Source: Lapidilactobacillus concavus DSM 17758 (GTDB lineage: Bacteria > Bacillota > Bacilli > Lactobacillales > Lactobacillaceae). Taken from it: 64,000 nucleotides of DNA. The DNA lies in the NCBI RefSeq assembly GCF_001435835.1, contig NZ_AZFX01000004.1:1-64000 (forward strand). Direction: 5' to 3'. This document shows positions 1-11,364 of the stretch, piece by piece. The translations under genes and the position numbers were made by a program. The notes beneath the pieces are model-generated. The model saw only the letters and a program-made list of their open reading frames with translations, was not told where the DNA came from and ran no database searches. Within the stretch, counting starts at the first letter, position 1. The number at the start of each line of letters is the position of its first letter.

Positions 1-328
1 TTAATTATGGCACAACTGTTCAGAAATTTATGTACCAAATACTAGGATAGGAGCACATTCTTGTTCGACAAATCTTATCTTTATTTGAGAGTCCATAAAT
101 ATCAAGGTTAAACAAGGTAGACCAATTTTTGATCTATCTAGTAGTTAACACATCAATAATCAGAAATTTCTTGATACTTGGTGTACATCTCGCTCACACT
201 GTATATGGATTTTTACTTTCCATATATAGATTCATATTGCTTAATACTTAACGATAGGCCCTAATACTGTGATTGTTCGAAGCTGAATGGGTATATCATT
301 GATTGGCATAACACCATGGGGGAAAATA
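1..328. other. AT-rich leader region upstream of abi-like gene
   Basis: No gene can be supported here. The stretch is visibly AT-rich. Positions 202-226 form a perfect 8-bp inverted repeat (TATATGGA / TCCATATA) with a 9-base loop, about 100 bases before the start of the abortive-infection-like gene. It could be an operator or a small hairpin. Confidence 0.4.
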
Positions 329-1201
329 ATGAGAAGTAGAAATGACTATACTGATTTTAGATATCGAGCCGATGCGTTTTTATCCGGTTCAATTCAAGAA
401 AAATCTCACGATATGTTAATAGCATATAATCAAGAACGTTATGGTGATGCAATTTCAATGGCAAAGACAATGCTTGAATCAACTTGTGCATATGTTTTTC
501 ATGCAGCAACGGGTAAAGAGTTAGCAGTTGAATTTGGTAGGAAAGGCCATTCGGACTTCACAATTAACATGTATGATGGGGCTATCCATACCCTTGAACT
601 TTTTGAAAATCAACTACCTAATTTTGAAAAGTCACGTCAAATAATTCGTGATGCGGCTAGCCTAATTGCATCTATCTCGGATTTAAGAAATGATTCATCT
701 TCAAATCACGGAGGCCGAATTCGTAGTAACCCTCCCTCAGAGGTAGAAGCGTTGTTAGTTATGGAAATTAGTGAAGATCTTACCACAACGATGTTGGAAC
801 TTTTACATCGGTATAAATATCCGGACAAAGAAAATGTTGTGGGTAGTTTTATCACACCTGAGCCTAGTATGAAGCCGTATAGTTCGAATGCAAAATCTCG
901 TCCAAATAGATACGTAATTGATGATGATGTTTGGAATATATCTTTTGAGTTGATTGACGGGATAATTGAATCTATTACGATAAATTTTAAAAAGTTCGAG
1001 TTGCAAACTGCTATTGATAGCGAATTCATTTGGAATCATGTGTCAGATTATCTACCGAATGATACCGAGTATGAACGACAAATTAGCGAAAATGAGTTTC
1101 AATACTATTCAAATGTGCACGATAAGTTTTATAGTATTTTAGTGCAGAAACTTAATATTGGAATGATCATTACAATATCTGCGTTTGAGGGTTCCTTGTA
1201 G
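329..1201 (+). CDS. Abortive infection (Abi_C-type) family protein
   Basis: Predicted 290-residue cytoplasmic protein. The region AISMAKTMLESTCAYVF followed, about 90 residues later, by a segment with LRNDSSSNHGGR and a following helix-rich stretch matches the layout of Abi_C-type proteins (a Lys/Glu helix, then an LRN...HG signature). The last ~110 residues match nothing I recognise. The start at 329 is preferred over the in-frame ATG at 287 because a GGGGGA ribosome site (318-323) lies just upstream. The gene is more AT-rich than the core genes and stands alone, as expected for an acquired defence gene. A role in phage defence is inferred from the family; the mechanism is unknown. Confidence 0.62.
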   Translation: MRSRNDYTDFRYRADAFLSGSIQEKSHDMLIAYNQERYGDAISMAKTMLESTCAYVFHAATGKELAVEFGRKGHSDFTINMYDGAIHTLELFENQLPNFEKSRQIIRDAASLIASISDLRNDSSSNHGGRIRSNPPSEVEALLVMEISEDLTTTMLELLHRYKYPDKENVVGSFITPEPSMKPYSSNAKSRPNRYVIDDDVWNISFELIDGIIESITINFKKFELQTAIDSEFIWNHVSDYLPNDTEYERQISENEFQYYSNVHDKFYSILVQKLNIGMIITISAFEGSL

Positions 1202-1312
1202 TTGGCTTTAAACTATTGAAACTTTCAATTCCAATTAAAAAAGACAAACAATTAATCATCATTTGCCTTTATAGTTCAGTTGAACGAAAAGATTTAAGCC
1301 TCACGTGCGAAT

Positions 1313-1338
1313 AATTGGTACCAATTTTGGTACCAATT
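1313..1338. repeat. Tandem palindromes TTGGTACCAA x2
   Basis: Two exact copies of the 10-bp palindrome TTGGTACCAA lie at 1315-1324 and 1327-1336, spaced 12 bp centre to centre. This looks like a two-site operator or a recombination core. No cognate protein is evident. Confidence 0.6.
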
Positions 1339-1477
1339 TATCAAATTAATTCAATTTCATTCAAATTTTTTAAATTTATCTTTGTATAAACGTTGATTCT
1401 ATAACTTTTTAATATACAGTAAAACCTAGGACCTTAAAGACAGGTCTTAAGAAAGCTCGTAAAACTTCACAATTCTC

Positions 1478-1507
1478 AAAACGTTAATATTCAGATATAT
1501 CAACGTT
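1478..1507. repeat. Inverted repeat AAACGTT / AACGTTT
   Basis: AAACGTT and AACGTTT flank an AT-rich spacer directly before the terminator at 1513. It could form a weak hairpin or be a protein-binding site. The rest of 1202-1800 shows no convincing gene. Confidence 0.35.
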
Positions 1508-1512
1508 TCAGG

Positions 1513-1545
1513 CACTTTCCGATTTTTGGAAAGCGTCTTTTTTTT
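1513..1545 (+). terminator. Intrinsic terminator
   Basis: CTTTCC (1515-1520) pairs with GGAAAG (1528-1533) and is followed by a run of eight T. No annotated gene ends directly before it, so it may end the abi transcript or an unseen short RNA. Confidence 0.6.
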
Positions 1546-1800
1546 GTACGCTTACGCACGAAAAAATGTACGAGATTTTGAATTGGCTGTTTTTAAAGTT
1601 CTTCGTCAATCGAAGTTGATAGAAATCTTGAAGCATTTATACCTTCATTGGAATAGATGCTCTTTTTTACTGCCTCTCGCTGTATGTCATAAACAATCAT
1701 CTAATCATTTGATTATCGAACCGCAAAGTGGAAACCTTGTTCGGTACCATGATACGCTTGATATATATAAAGTGATAGGAATTTACTAAGGAGGTAGCAT

Positions 1801-2901
1801 ATGCAAACAACTCTGACTGATTTGAAGACGTTACTCGAAGAACTCGATAAGGGACCATTTATTTCGCTCTATTTTCCAGTTGATAAGAATCCGATGAATG
1901 ACAAAAATCGTTTGGTCTTAAAACAATTGCAAAAAACGGCGGCTGAGCAGTTTGGTGCGAATTATTCGCAATTAGACTGGGAAAAGTTCAGTCAACGAAT
2001 GTCTCAGCAACTCGAGATACTATTTGATGACAACAAAGAATTGCCAATGAGTTTTGGCGTGATTTTGAGTGAGACGCAACAAATTGTGCTACCGCTTAAT
2101 ATCGAAGTTGAGCCACAAGTTAGTGTCTGTGACTGGCCGAATTTACTACCACAAATTGTGGCACAACAGCGCATCGTTAATTTTGACCTGCTGGCACTCA
2201 ACCAAGACTCGTTCAAGCTTTTTGAAGTCAATGCTGGCAGTGTTAAGGCGCTTGAATTGGCTGAAGATGCGCCAAGTGACCTACAGAAGGCCCTAGGAAC
2301 TGAGAAAAGCGGTGGTGAGACCAATTTCCGCTCCTTTACAAATGGTCAAGGCGGTGGGGCCGGCTATCACGGCCATAACACCTTAGATGCCGAAAAGGAG
2401 ATTGACCATCGCAACTATTACCAAGCAGTCGCTGATTATCTGAATCGTGTGATTGCTGAGCGTAAACGTGCCGTTGTGCTGTTTGCATTACCAGAAAATC
2501 AGAGCCTTTTCCGTGAAATCTGTAAAACTCCATACCTATCAGAAAATCTCAGTGTGCAAAAATCGCCGTTAAATCTTAGTTTGCAGGAATTGGCAACAGA
2601 GATTGACCCGCTCATTAAGGTGCAGTGGCAATCAGGATTGCTGAATATTCTAAAAGAACGCTATGATACGGCACGCAGTCAGCAATTAGCGCTAAGTGAT
2701 CATTCAGAAATATTAGAGGCAGCTCGGTTTGGTAAAATCGATACGTTGATCATTAACCAGAATCAGATCGATCATGATTTATCGACGTGGTTGCTTGAAT
2801 TGAGTGATCAAGTTCTGCGTTACCGGGGGAAAGTCAGAATTTTCCCAGAGGATGATTATCCAGGTGAAGAGCCTGTAGTGGCGATTCTTCGCTATTCCTA
2901 G
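1801..2901 (+). CDS. Bacterial aRF1/eRF1-like (baeRF) family protein
   Basis: 366-residue soluble protein. The order of features fits bacterial archaeo-eukaryotic release-factor homologues: an N-terminal domain opening with ISLYFPV, a central part with FELFEV-like FKLFEVNAG followed by LELAEDAPSDL, a Gly/His-rich linker (about 175-200, NGQGGGAGYHGHN), and a C-terminal L7Ae-like part containing RFGKIDTLIIN near 305-315. These proteins are proposed to act on stalled ribosomes, but no function is proven for this family. The start is fixed by TAAGGAGG just upstream. It is a single-gene unit closed by a strong terminator. The family call rests on remembered pattern only. Confidence 0.6.
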   Translation: MQTTLTDLKTLLEELDKGPFISLYFPVDKNPMNDKNRLVLKQLQKTAAEQFGANYSQLDWEKFSQRMSQQLEILFDDNKELPMSFGVILSETQQIVLPLNIEVEPQVSVCDWPNLLPQIVAQQRIVNFDLLALNQDSFKLFEVNAGSVKALELAEDAPSDLQKALGTEKSGGETNFRSFTNGQGGGAGYHGHNTLDAEKEIDHRNYYQAVADYLNRVIAERKRAVVLFALPENQSLFREICKTPYLSENLSVQKSPLNLSLQELATEIDPLIKVQWQSGLLNILKERYDTARSQQLALSDHSEILEAARFGKIDTLIINQNQIDHDLSTWLLELSDQVLRYRGKVRIFPEDDYPGEEPVVAILRYS

Positions 2902-2917
2902 TAAAGATCAAGAGATC

Positions 2918-2957
2918 ATGCCGTCTCAGCTAGATAGTCTAGCGGACGGCATTTTTT
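2918..2957 (+). terminator. Strong intrinsic terminator after baeRF gene
   Basis: ATGCCGTC (2918-2925) pairs with GACGGCAT (2945-2952); an inner GCTAGA/TCTAGC stem continues the hairpin. Six T follow. Confidence 0.9.
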
Positions 2958-3384
2958 GTTGGTCTTTGTCAAATCGTATTCGTGAAGAATTTTGTTTGCA
3001 CATTTGTTTCGGCAACTGTGCTTTTTTAATTGTCAATTAATGAAATGCGCGTGAAGAATTTATTAGAGTTTCAAAAGTCATTGCTGTCCCGTTTTAGAAC
3101 TTTTATTTTTCGTTTAATGGTTTCAGTTGGCCATTTGAATAACGATAAAGGCAGCCATTTATCGCATCTTGCGGTTTCATTTAAGCTTACTAACAAGGTT
3201 AGCTATCTCGATAACCTCAGCTCAAGCTAACGGTTTTGATCCGAATTCCGTGAGGATGCGTATTTGATTCAAACGTGTTGTTGCGGTCGATTCAGAGGAT
3301 GACGGGTCGTTGTACTTTCAAATCACTTATGATAAGATTTGCGCAATGTTAATTGAGATTGTTCAATGATCCGGGGGGATTCTG
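2958..3384. other. Intergenic region, no gene seen
   Basis: About 430 bases without a supportable gene. A short open frame at 3030-3230 has no ribosome site and no recognisable protein features. GGGGGGAT (3374-3381) near the right edge is the ribosome site of the next (broken) gene. Confidence 0.5.
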
Positions 3385-5746
3385 TTGAAATCGACGAAGT
3401 TGGGTGAATTTATTAGTGTCGGGGTACTATTCTTGGGTCTGGTGTTTTCTGATCAGACCCTTTTGGCGTCGCCGCAACTTCCGCAAGTCGTGCAGGCGGC
3501 GAATGATGATTCTGTTCAGGTTCTGCCAGGCAATGGAGGGAACTTGCCACTGACAAATCAATTGCTGCTGATGACTAACAATCATGCGTTGATAAGTCTT
3601 ACAAGTAATGCTGGGGCGCGTCTTCATCTCAGTAATAATGCGACCTTGCAGGATGTTATTGTCAAAAACGTGCAATCCACTGATACGATTACGGCAACTT
3701 ATGGACAGGTGGGTTATTATCTAGGCAAACCAATTTCGGCCAAGATGGTCATTAGTGCCATCAAATTACACGGAGATGCCCACCGATTTCATGATGATCC
3801 TAGAGATGTTTCGTTTCGAATCTGGCACAGTATGAGTGATGGTGTTTCGCTAATTACTGCCGAACAATTAACCGTCAGTTATCAGTTTTTCGACTTGAAG
3901 ACGCAACAGCCAATCGATATTCAAGATTCATTCTTAACGCTCTCTAGTCTGGACGGTCCCGTAACTCATTCGACAAAGGGGTTTGAATATGTTGCGTATC
4001 AAGGAAGTGGTCCGATTTACCGTGTCGAAAACTCAATTGTGCGTCAGATTAAAAATCCTTTAGATCATTCACAGCTAGTCATGGCTGGGCAACTTTCACA
4101 ACCCAATGGCTGGCCTTATAATTCTTCTACAGCCGCGACTTTTGGCGTACACGGGCAGACAATCAGCTTTACCTATGGCAATGGTCGTTACATGGTCAAT
4201 GATTACTGGTATACGCCAATGTTCATGCCGAGCACGATGACTTTTGGGTCGGCCACGCTTCATCAGCCGACATTGACCGTAAAGCGTCACGAGCAGGATA
4301 TCGGCGGGTAATCGGTGCAAGGCGCGGATGTGATCACCTAAGATCTTGCGCAACCAGTTAATCAGCTTAACTTAGATCTGATGACGCCGTATCAAAAGTG
4401 GCAATCAACACTGACTTTGCCAGCAGGGGTCAATTATCAAACGGCCAAAATCATCAATGACACCGGCGTGGCGCTACCGAGTCGTGATTACCAGATCAAT
4501 TTTGATAAAAAAACGCGAAAAATTAGTTATCAGTTGAAGGCACCAGTGGCGAAACCAACGGGGTACACGTACAATCCAAAAGCTGATGTTCAAACGAGTG
4601 GTGTGCTCAAGCATGAAACGGGGACGGCGACTTTTTACTTCGATCCGGATCCTTTTATCGTCCATACAAAGTATCTATTGGAAGACGGCCAGGTTCTAGA
4701 TCAGTTATATGTTGAGGGGTTCTATGGTGATACATATACCACGGAAGCGAGTGATTACGATGATCTCTATACTGTTGATACCAGTCGTCTGCCTGAAAAC
4801 GCGAACGGTGTGGTGACTGAAAAGCCGATTGAAGTCGTCTATTATTTCAAACGGACGACGGGTCAGTGGTTAGATATCGGTAATCAGGCCAGCTTGCTGG
4901 TTCGTAAGGATGATCCGCAGCGCGTCCGGTCGGTCTCACAGCAATATGCCAATGAGTCGGGTTTTACCATTCAGTATGACCTGGAGGCACCGCAAATTGC
5001 CATGACAGTGGGGACGGGTCACTCACAGGCACCAGATAAGAATATTGTGTTGGGTTACGGACAAGATTATGGATTAACTTTTTCGAATAGCGAAACTTAT
5101 CGGATCCAGACAAGCTCAACCGGTGCCGTTCAAGTTGATCGTGAGCTTGGTCATCAGTTTAGTCAGACCAATTTTGATGCGAGTGGGTTGGTGACGGCTA
5201 AGATGGTGCAGACGAATTACCGACGAGCACTTTTTTACAACAGACTCAGATAGATTCACGCCCCACAAAGCACGATCAGAGTCGGTTGGAAACAGCAAAA
5301 ACGACAACGAGTCAGGCTAGACCGCCATTGGTTCATAATCAGGTGGCTACGCTGGATCAGACGGTTGATCAACAGACCATTTATATTGGTGTCAGGACTC
5401 AGCTCAATCCTTCTTTCAACGAAGGGGTGCCGTTAGTTGCACCAACGACATTCGGTAGCGGGGTCGATCAGTCACCAGATAATCATTTGAGTGCAACCAA
5501 TAATAATGTGATTCGCAGTATGAAAACCAAATTTAAACTAACCAAGCAGAGACGGCTCATCAAAGAAGCAACATGGAAAAATGGTGGAGAACACATCATG
5601 TTTGCCACAAAGAATGTTAATAAAGAAATTGAAGCGGTGCGAATGACAAGGGTTTTTACGTCGATACCTTTCAAGGTAACCATCGCTTTTCGTATACGAT
5701 GGGTTCGGGCTATCAGTGGGACGCCGTCAAGAATAATCGAGAGTGA
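3385..5746 (+). pseudogene. Decayed secreted surface protein with MucBP domain
   Basis: The reading starts at TTG 3385 with a signal peptide (hydrophobic VGVLFLGLVF, probable cleavage near VQAA). It is interrupted by in-frame TAA codons at 4309-4311 and 4339-4341, yet the same frame continues with good coding sequence to 5253, including a MucBP-type repeat at about 4657-4845 (HTKYLLEDGQVLDQ ... VVYYF). The frame then shifts near 5216-5235, by a T-run, and again near 5635-5645; the last frame ends in SYTMGSGYQWDAVKNNRE and a TGA at 5744-5746. At least four lesions mean it cannot give a full adhesin. No LPXTG sorting signal is visible in any frame. The intact ancestor probably bound mucus or another host or plant surface. 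Confidence 0.8.
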
Positions 5747-5883
5747 GATCGATTGTCGCCTCTAGATAAATTCGGATCGGCAAGTTGTGCGACCAGTTCA
5801 AAAGTCGCAGTGTGAGTTAAACGATTGATCATCTTGATTAGCTAGAAAACATGCCTTGACTTGGCAGTTTCACTTTAGTGTTG

Positions 5884-5975
5884 TTGACATCGGTTGACTG
5901 GCGGGCTTTACTGTTAGTCTAACCGCTTTACCACAACTAAGTCGTTTGACTATTCTGTTGATTAGCGTGTAGACT
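5884..5975 (+). promoter_or_regulatory. Two candidate promoters for the malolactic gene
   Basis: Promoter A: TTGACA (5884-5889), 17-base spacer, TTTACT (5907-5912). Promoter B: TTGACT (5946-5951), 18-base spacer, TAGACT (5970-5975). Both point to the malolactic enzyme gene. The short oppositely oriented words TTAGTCTAA and TAGACTAA sit next to the two -10 boxes and might be a regulator site. Confidence 0.5.
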
Positions 5976-6087
5976 AATTTTATTCGCTATTTGCCTAAAT
6001 TTTCGGCTATCTAATCAGCAACGCCAATCTCCTCAACGGTGACTCGAAGATATGCCAATTGAAAAGAGACAGAAGGAGCAAGTCAAG

Positions 6088-7722
6088 ATGATAACACCAC
6101 AAAATATTTTAAATGATCCGTTTTTGAACAAGGGGACTGCCTTCACCAGAGCGGAGCGCAAGGCACTCGGGTTGACTGGGTTAGTGCCCCCCGTTGTGCA
6201 AACGCTGGACCAACAAGTCGCCCAAAGCTATGACCAATTCCAATCGAAGTCAACCGATTTAGAGAAGCACTTATTCTTAATGGAAATTTTCAACACGAAT
6301 CGCGTGCTTTTCTACAAATTGTTTAGCCAGCACACGGTGGAGTTCATGCCAATCGTTTATGATCCAACAATTGCTGAGACCATTGAGAATTACAGCGAGC
6401 TCTACATACAATCGCAAGGTGCGGCTTTCTTGTCGATCGATGAAGATGACGCCACCATTGCCGAGACCTTGCGTAACGCTGCTGGTGGTCGTCAGATTAA
6501 ATTGATTGTCGTGACCGATGCAGAAGGTATTCTTGGAATCGGTGATTGGGGCACAAATGGTGTTGATATTGCCGTTGGTAAGTTGATGGTCTACACCGTC
6601 GCTGCTGGTATCGATCCAAGTTCTGTCTTGCCCGTGGTTTTAGACGCAGGCACTAATAATCAGACCCTTTTGGATGATCCACTTTATCTAGGCAATCGTC
6701 ATCCCCGCGTCCGTGGTCATCGTTATGATGAATTTGTGGATCATTTTGTCGAATCCGCAGAAGCTTTATTCCCTGAATTGTATTTACATTGGGAAGATTT
6801 CGGCCGTAGCAATGCCGCAAATATCTTGAATCGTTATCAAGAGAAAATCACGACTTTTAATGATGACATTCAAGGCACTGGGATCATTGTGCTTGCTGGG
6901 ATTCTTGGCGCGTTACAAATCTCTAAGCAAAAAATCACCGATCAAATCTACCTGTCATTTGGTGCCGGAACTGCAGGCGCCGGCATTGTTCAACGTATTT
7001 TTGCAGAAATGGTTGCGCAGGGATTGGCACCTGACGAAGCGCGTCAACATTTTTATCTTGTCGATAAACAGGGGCTCTTGTTTGCGGATGATCCTACTTT
7101 GACCCCGGAACAGCAGCTATTTGCGCGCGATCGTTCTGAATTCAGTCATGCCACTGAATTAACGAATTTAAAAGCCGTTGCTCAGGCGGTTCATCCGACG
7201 ATTTTAGTAGGAACTTCGACGCAACCAGGGACGTTCACCGAAGAAATTGTCAAGGAAATGGCTGCTCATACTGCGCGCCCAATTATTTTCCCATTGTCTA
7301 ATCCCACTAAACTCGCCGAGGCGAAAGCCGCAGATCTGATTGCTTGGACGGACGGTCGGGCATTGGTTGCCACGGGAATCCCTGCAGCAGATGTTGTTTA
7401 TCGTGGCATTACTTTTCAAATTGGCCAAGCAAACAACGCACTGGTCTATCCCGGATTAGGGTTAGGGACGTTAGCCGCAACGGCGACACGCTTGAATAAT
7501 GCGATGATCTCCGCGGCAGCTCATTCATTAGGAGGCATCGTTGACGCCAGCCAGCCAGGTGCTGCAGTCTTACCTCCCGTTTCGAAGCTGGCCGAGTTTT
7601 CACAGACCGTTGCTGAAGCCGTGGCTCAAAGCGCGGTGGCACAACAATTGAATCGAGAACCTATCGAGGATGTGTCGGCAGCAGTCACAAATCTGAAGTG
7701 GGTACCAGCGTACCAATCGTGA
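6088..7722 (+). CDS. mleS: Malolactic enzyme
   Basis: 544-residue NAD- and Mn-dependent enzyme that converts L-malate to L-lactate and CO2 in the cytoplasm. The protein follows malolactic enzymes end to end: [13 protein letters not shown] at the N terminus, [12 protein letters not shown] near 145, the conserved [20 protein letters not shown], a dinucleotide-binding [10 protein letters not shown] near 290 and GTSTQPGTF near 375. An upstream in-frame ATG (6052) exists, but AAGGAGC at 6073 sets the start at 6088. No malate permease (mleP) or LysR regulator (mleR) lies beside it, unlike the usual mle cluster, so the transporter must be elsewhere. A malic enzyme is the alternative, but the N-terminal sequence favours the malolactic type. 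Confidence 0.9.
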   Translation: MITPQNILNDPFLNKGTAFTRAERKALGLTGLVPPVVQTLDQQVAQSYDQFQSKSTDLEKHLFLMEIFNTNRVLFYKLFSQHTVEFMPIVYDPTIAETIENYSELYIQSQGAAFLSIDEDDATIAETLRNAAGGRQIKLIVVTDAEGILGIGDWGTNGVDIAVGKLMVYTVAAGIDPSSVLPVVLDAGTNNQTLLDDPLYLGNRHPRVRGHRYDEFVDHFVESAEALFPELYLHWEDFGRSNAANILNRYQEKITTFNDDIQGTGIIVLAGILGALQISKQKITDQIYLSFGAGTAGAGIVQRIFAEMVAQGLAPDEARQHFYLVDKQGLLFADDPTLTPEQQLFARDRSEFSHATELTNLKAVAQAVHPTILVGTSTQPGTFTEEIVKEMAAHTARPIIFPLSNPTKLAEAKAADLIAWTDGRALVATGIPAADVVYRGITFQIGQANNALVYPGLGLGTLAATATRLNNAMISAAAHSLGGIVDASQPGAAVLPPVSKLAEFSQTVAEAVAQSAVAQQLNREPIEDVSAAVTNLKWVPAYQS

Positions 7723-7811
7723 GGGGGATGACAATTCCGACCTTTGCGCGTCAATCGCAATCGTAACCGAAATATTTTTAATCCACGTGTTGTTTAGAAG
7801 ATAAGTTCTGT

Positions 7812-7849
7812 AAAACCGTCATCGCCTGTTTGGAGGAGATGGCGGTTTT
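7812..7849 (+). terminator. Possible terminator after malolactic gene
   Basis: AAAACCGTCATC (7812-7823) pairs with GATGGCGGTTTT (7838-7849) with one G-T pair. The U-tract lies inside the stem end, so termination is likely but less certain than elsewhere. Confidence 0.55.
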
Positions 7850-7936
7850 GACGTTGGGCCAAAAATGACTGTGATCTGACCCCTGAAATCTAGGTCTACT
7901 TATGATAAAATGAGGGTTAATGAAAAGGGGTAGGTC

Positions 7937-8737
7937 ATGCGAATTGTTTTTATTGGTGATGTGATGGGGCCAATTGGTCAAGAGATGTTGACGGATTATT
8001 TACCGAAAATCAAGGCAAAGTTCCGGCCACAATTAACGATTGTGAACGGTGAAAATATTGCAAACGGAAAAGGAATCACGCGTGCGCTCTATAAGTTGAT
8101 TCTGACTTCGGGTGCTGATGTTGTCACGATGGGCAACCATACGTTTGATAAGGATGAGCTCTACGACTTCATTGATGACGCGAATAAGTTGATACGACCC
8201 GCTAATTATCCTGCAAACTACACGCCAGGTAAGGGATTCGTCTTGATCAAAGTGAACCAGATCACCGTGGGCGTGATCAATCTGCAAGGGCGTGTTTTCT
8301 TAGACGCGATTGATGATCCGTTCGCAAAATTTGAAGAAATCTACGCTGAGATCAAGGATCAATGTCAATATATCTTTGTCGACTTTCATGCCGAAACCAC
8401 CAGTGAGAAACTGGGCTTTGCTTGGTCCGTCGATGGTCGTGTTTCCGCTGTGGTCGGCACGCATACGCATGTGCAAACGAATGATGCCAGAATCTTGCCG
8501 GCAGGAACGGCTTATTTGACGGATGCCGGAATGACTGGCCCATACAACGAAATACTCGGGATGACTAAAGGAAAAGTCATCGAGCGTTTTCATACGCATC
8601 GTCCCGTTCGCTTCGAGACCCCAGCTCAAGGCCCGGGACAAATTAACGGCTGTGTCATTGATTTTAGTGAGCAGACGAATCAGGCCAAACACATTGAGCT
8701 GATCCATATTTCCCCAGATCATCCTTTCATAGATTAG
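7937..8737 (+). CDS. ymdB: YmdB-family metallophosphoesterase
   Basis: 266-residue cytoplasmic phosphodiesterase of the YmdB family, known to hydrolyse 2',3'-cAMP and to influence biofilm and motility decisions in Bacillus. The metal-binding motifs are complete: FIGDVMG at the N terminus, [29 protein letters not shown] and GTHTHVQT. The length is normal. GGGGTAG precedes the ATG. It lies 14 bases before mutS and is probably the first gene of a ymdB-mutS-mutL unit, an order also known in other Firmicutes. An extended TATGATAAAAT element at 7901-7911 could be its -10 region. Confidence 0.92.
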   Translation: MRIVFIGDVMGPIGQEMLTDYLPKIKAKFRPQLTIVNGENIANGKGITRALYKLILTSGADVVTMGNHTFDKDELYDFIDDANKLIRPANYPANYTPGKGFVLIKVNQITVGVINLQGRVFLDAIDDPFAKFEEIYAEIKDQCQYIFVDFHAETTSEKLGFAWSVDGRVSAVVGTHTHVQTNDARILPAGTAYLTDAGMTGPYNEILGMTKGKVIERFHTHRPVRFETPAQGPGQINGCVIDFSEQTNQAKHIELIHISPDHPFID

Positions 8738-8751
8738 GAGTCGGTCATTTT

Positions 8752-11343
8752 ATGCCACAAACAACTAAAGATACACCAATGATGCAGCAATACTTGGCAA
8801 TCAAGAAAGATTATCAAGATGCTTTTTTGTTTTATCGTATTGGTGATTTTTATGAACTTTTCAATGATGATGCCATTAAGGGCTCGCAATTACTCGAACT
8901 GACGCTGACTGCCCGCAATAAGAGCGCACAGGATCCAATCCCCATGTGTGGGGTGCCACATCATGCAGCGCAGAATTATATCGATATTTTAATTGAAAAA
9001 GGCTACAAGGTCGCAATCTGCGAACAAGTTGAGGATCCGAAGTTGGCCAAGGGCATGGTTAAGCGTGAGGTGATTCAGCTGATCACGCCTGGAACCATGA
9101 TGGATCAGAACGCGAGCACGGCTAAACAGAATAATTATTTGACGGCGGTGACGAAATACCAGACGATTTTTGCCTTGGCTTATTCAGACCTAACGACGGG
9201 TGAAGTGCGCACGACGACTTTGAAGACGTTTGAAGAAGTCGTCAATGAGTTGCTCAACTTGAACACCAAGGAAGTTGTGGTGGATGACCAACTATCGTCA
9301 GAGGCGCATCAACGCATCGAAGCACTAGGCATCATGCTGTCTCAAAATAAGAAATTGAGTGATTCTAGTGAGTTCCATTTTGTTGCCCAGAAAACGACGC
9401 ATCCGGGTGAATTAGCGGCTTTAAAGATTTTGATCAGCTATTTGTTGAGTACGCAGAAACGCTCGCTGAGTCATCTGCAACAGGCGGAGTCTTATGAGAT
9501 CAACCAATATTTAAGAATGAATCATAGTGCAAAGGCGAATCTTGAGCTGTTCGAATCGTTGCGAACGGCTAAGCGCGAGGGGACACTGCTTTGGTTGCTG
9601 GATCGTACTAAGACGGCGATGGGTGGTCGCTTGCTCAAGCAATGGCTCAATCGACCATTGTTGAATGAACAACAGTTGAACCAGCGTCAAGAAGTCGTGG
9701 CAATCTTGATCGATCATTATTTTGAACGGGCAACGCTGCAACAAGCCCTCCAAAAGGTTTACGATCTTGAACGATTGGCTGGCCGAATTGCTTTTGGGAG
9801 CGCGAATGGACGCGACTTGATCCAGCTACTGAATTCGATCAGCCAGATTCCAACCATCAAGTCCGTGCTTGAAGAGTTGCCAGAACCAACGTTACAAAAA
9901 ATGGGACAGGATCTCGATGAACTCGCGGATGTTCGTGAGTTGATTGGTGCAGCAATCGACGAAGAAACGCCGGTTTCGATTACCGATGGCAATGTGATCA
10001 AACCCGGATTCAATCAACAACTCGATCAGTATCGTTCCGCTATGACGGACGGTCAGAGTTGGCTGGCCGAAATGGCGGCTGAAGAGCGGAAGAAGACTGG
10101 AATCTCCACGTTGAAAGTCGGGTACAATCGCGTTTTTGGCTATTATATTGAAGTGACCAATGCCAATAAAAAGTTAGTGCCAACCGATCGTTATCAACGT
10201 AAACAGACGTTGACAAATGCAGAACGCTACATCACGCCTGAATTGAAAGATCGTGAAGCCTTGATTCTGCAGGCACGTGAGAAGTCAACCGAGCTTGAAT
10301 ACCAACTGTTTGTTGAAGTGCGGGATCAGGTTAAGGCGCAGACTGGCCGAATTCAAGATTTAGCAAAACAAATTGCAACGCTCGATGTTTTACAGGGATT
10401 TGCGGTGGTTAGTGAGGCTGGTCATTACGTTCGGCCACAATTGTCCACCCAATCACAGGACATTGAGGTCATCAATGGTCGCCATCCAGTCGTTGAGAAA
10501 GTTTTGCCCGCCAACGCCTATATTCCTAATTCGGTGATTATGAAGGCAGACACGAATATCCTTTTGATTACCGGTCCCAATATGTCGGGTAAAAGCACCT
10601 ACATGCGTCAATTGGGATTGATCGTCGTGATGGCTCAGATTGGCTGTTTTGTTCCTGCTGAAAAAGCAACGTTGCCAATTTTTGACCAGATTTTCACACG
10701 GATCGGTGCTGCAGATGACTTGATCTCTGGCGAGAGTACTTTCATGGTTGAAATGAAAGAGGCTAATGACGCCCTGCTACACGGGACGCGTCATAGTCTA
10801 CTCTTGTTCGACGAATTAGGTCGGGGAACGGCGACTTACGACGGGATTGCTTTGGCTGATGCGATTATTGAATACATTCATGACCATCTCGGTGCCAAGA
10901 CGCTGTTTTCGACTCATTATCATGAATTAACGCAATTAGCTGATCGTTTGAAGCAATTGAAAAACGTCCATGTTGGTGCCACCGAAGAGAACGGCAAGTT
11001 GATTTTTCTCCATCAATTATTGCCTGGCCCTGCAGATAAATCTTATGGGATCCACGTTGCAAAATTGGCGGGTCTACCCAATCAAGTGACCCAGCACGCT
11101 GCACAAGTTCTGAATGTGTTGGAGGCGGATAGTAACGGGTTGGTGAACGAAACATTACCGTTAACAGAGCAATTACCTTTGTTTCAAATTGCGGAATCCC
11201 CCGAACCAGAAGCAGCAACACCCAACCAGTTGCCTGAACAAGTTCAAAGTTTAATCGACCAAGTGAAGGGCACGAATTTAATGAAGTTAACGCCACTGGA
11301 AGCGATGAATCTAATTAATCAGTGGCAAGAATCTCTAGACTAA
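8752..11343 (+). CDS. mutS: DNA mismatch repair protein MutS
   Basis: 863-residue mismatch sensor. The N-terminal domain contains the mismatch-reading Phe-x-Glu in GDFYELF. The C-terminal ATPase contains the Walker [10 protein letters not shown], a [12 protein letters not shown] segment and the STHYHEL motif. Residues 807-811 read QLPLF, a good match to the beta-clamp binding peptide (QLxLF) known from B. subtilis MutS. The start is supported by AGGAGT 12-15 bases upstream. It is followed after 21 bases by mutL, so both are translated from one transcript. Confidence 0.98.
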   Translation: MPQTTKDTPMMQQYLAIKKDYQDAFLFYRIGDFYELFNDDAIKGSQLLELTLTARNKSAQDPIPMCGVPHHAAQNYIDILIEKGYKVAICEQVEDPKLAKGMVKREVIQLITPGTMMDQNASTAKQNNYLTAVTKYQTIFALAYSDLTTGEVRTTTLKTFEEVVNELLNLNTKEVVVDDQLSSEAHQRIEALGIMLSQNKKLSDSSEFHFVAQKTTHPGELAALKILISYLLSTQKRSLSHLQQAESYEINQYLRMNHSAKANLELFESLRTAKREGTLLWLLDRTKTAMGGRLLKQWLNRPLLNEQQLNQRQEVVAILIDHYFERATLQQALQKVYDLERLAGRIAFGSANGRDLIQLLNSISQIPTIKSVLEELPEPTLQKMGQDLDELADVRELIGAAIDEETPVSITDGNVIKPGFNQQLDQYRSAMTDGQSWLAEMAAEERKKTGISTLKVGYNRVFGYYIEVTNANKKLVPTDRYQRKQTLTNAERYITPELKDREALILQAREKSTELEYQLFVEVRDQVKAQTGRIQDLAKQIATLDVLQGFAVVSEAGHYVRPQLSTQSQDIEVINGRHPVVEKVLPANAYIPNSVIMKADTNILLITGPNMSGKSTYMRQLGLIVVMAQIGCFVPAEKATLPIFDQIFTRIGAADDLISGESTFMVEMKEANDALLHGTRHSLLLFDELGRGTATYDGIALADAIIEYIHDHLGAKTLFSTHYHELTQLADRLKQLKNVHVGATEENGKLIFLHQLLPGPADKSYGIHVAKLAGLPNQVTQHAAQVLNVLEADSNGLVNETLPLTEQLPLFQIAESPEPEAATPNQLPEQVQSLIDQVKGTNLMKLTPLEAMNLINQWQESLD

Positions 11344-11364
11344 GCGAGGAGGCGAGTTCAACGC

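Noticed and set aside
1526-1789. 87-codon open frame before the baeRF gene
   Set aside because: It starts inside a terminator T-run, has no ribosome site and shows no protein-like pattern.
3030-3230. 66-codon open frame
   Set aside because: No ribosome site and no recognisable features; likely chance.
8300-8722. 140-codon minus-strand frame inside ymdB
   Set aside because: Shadow of a well-supported gene on the opposite strand.
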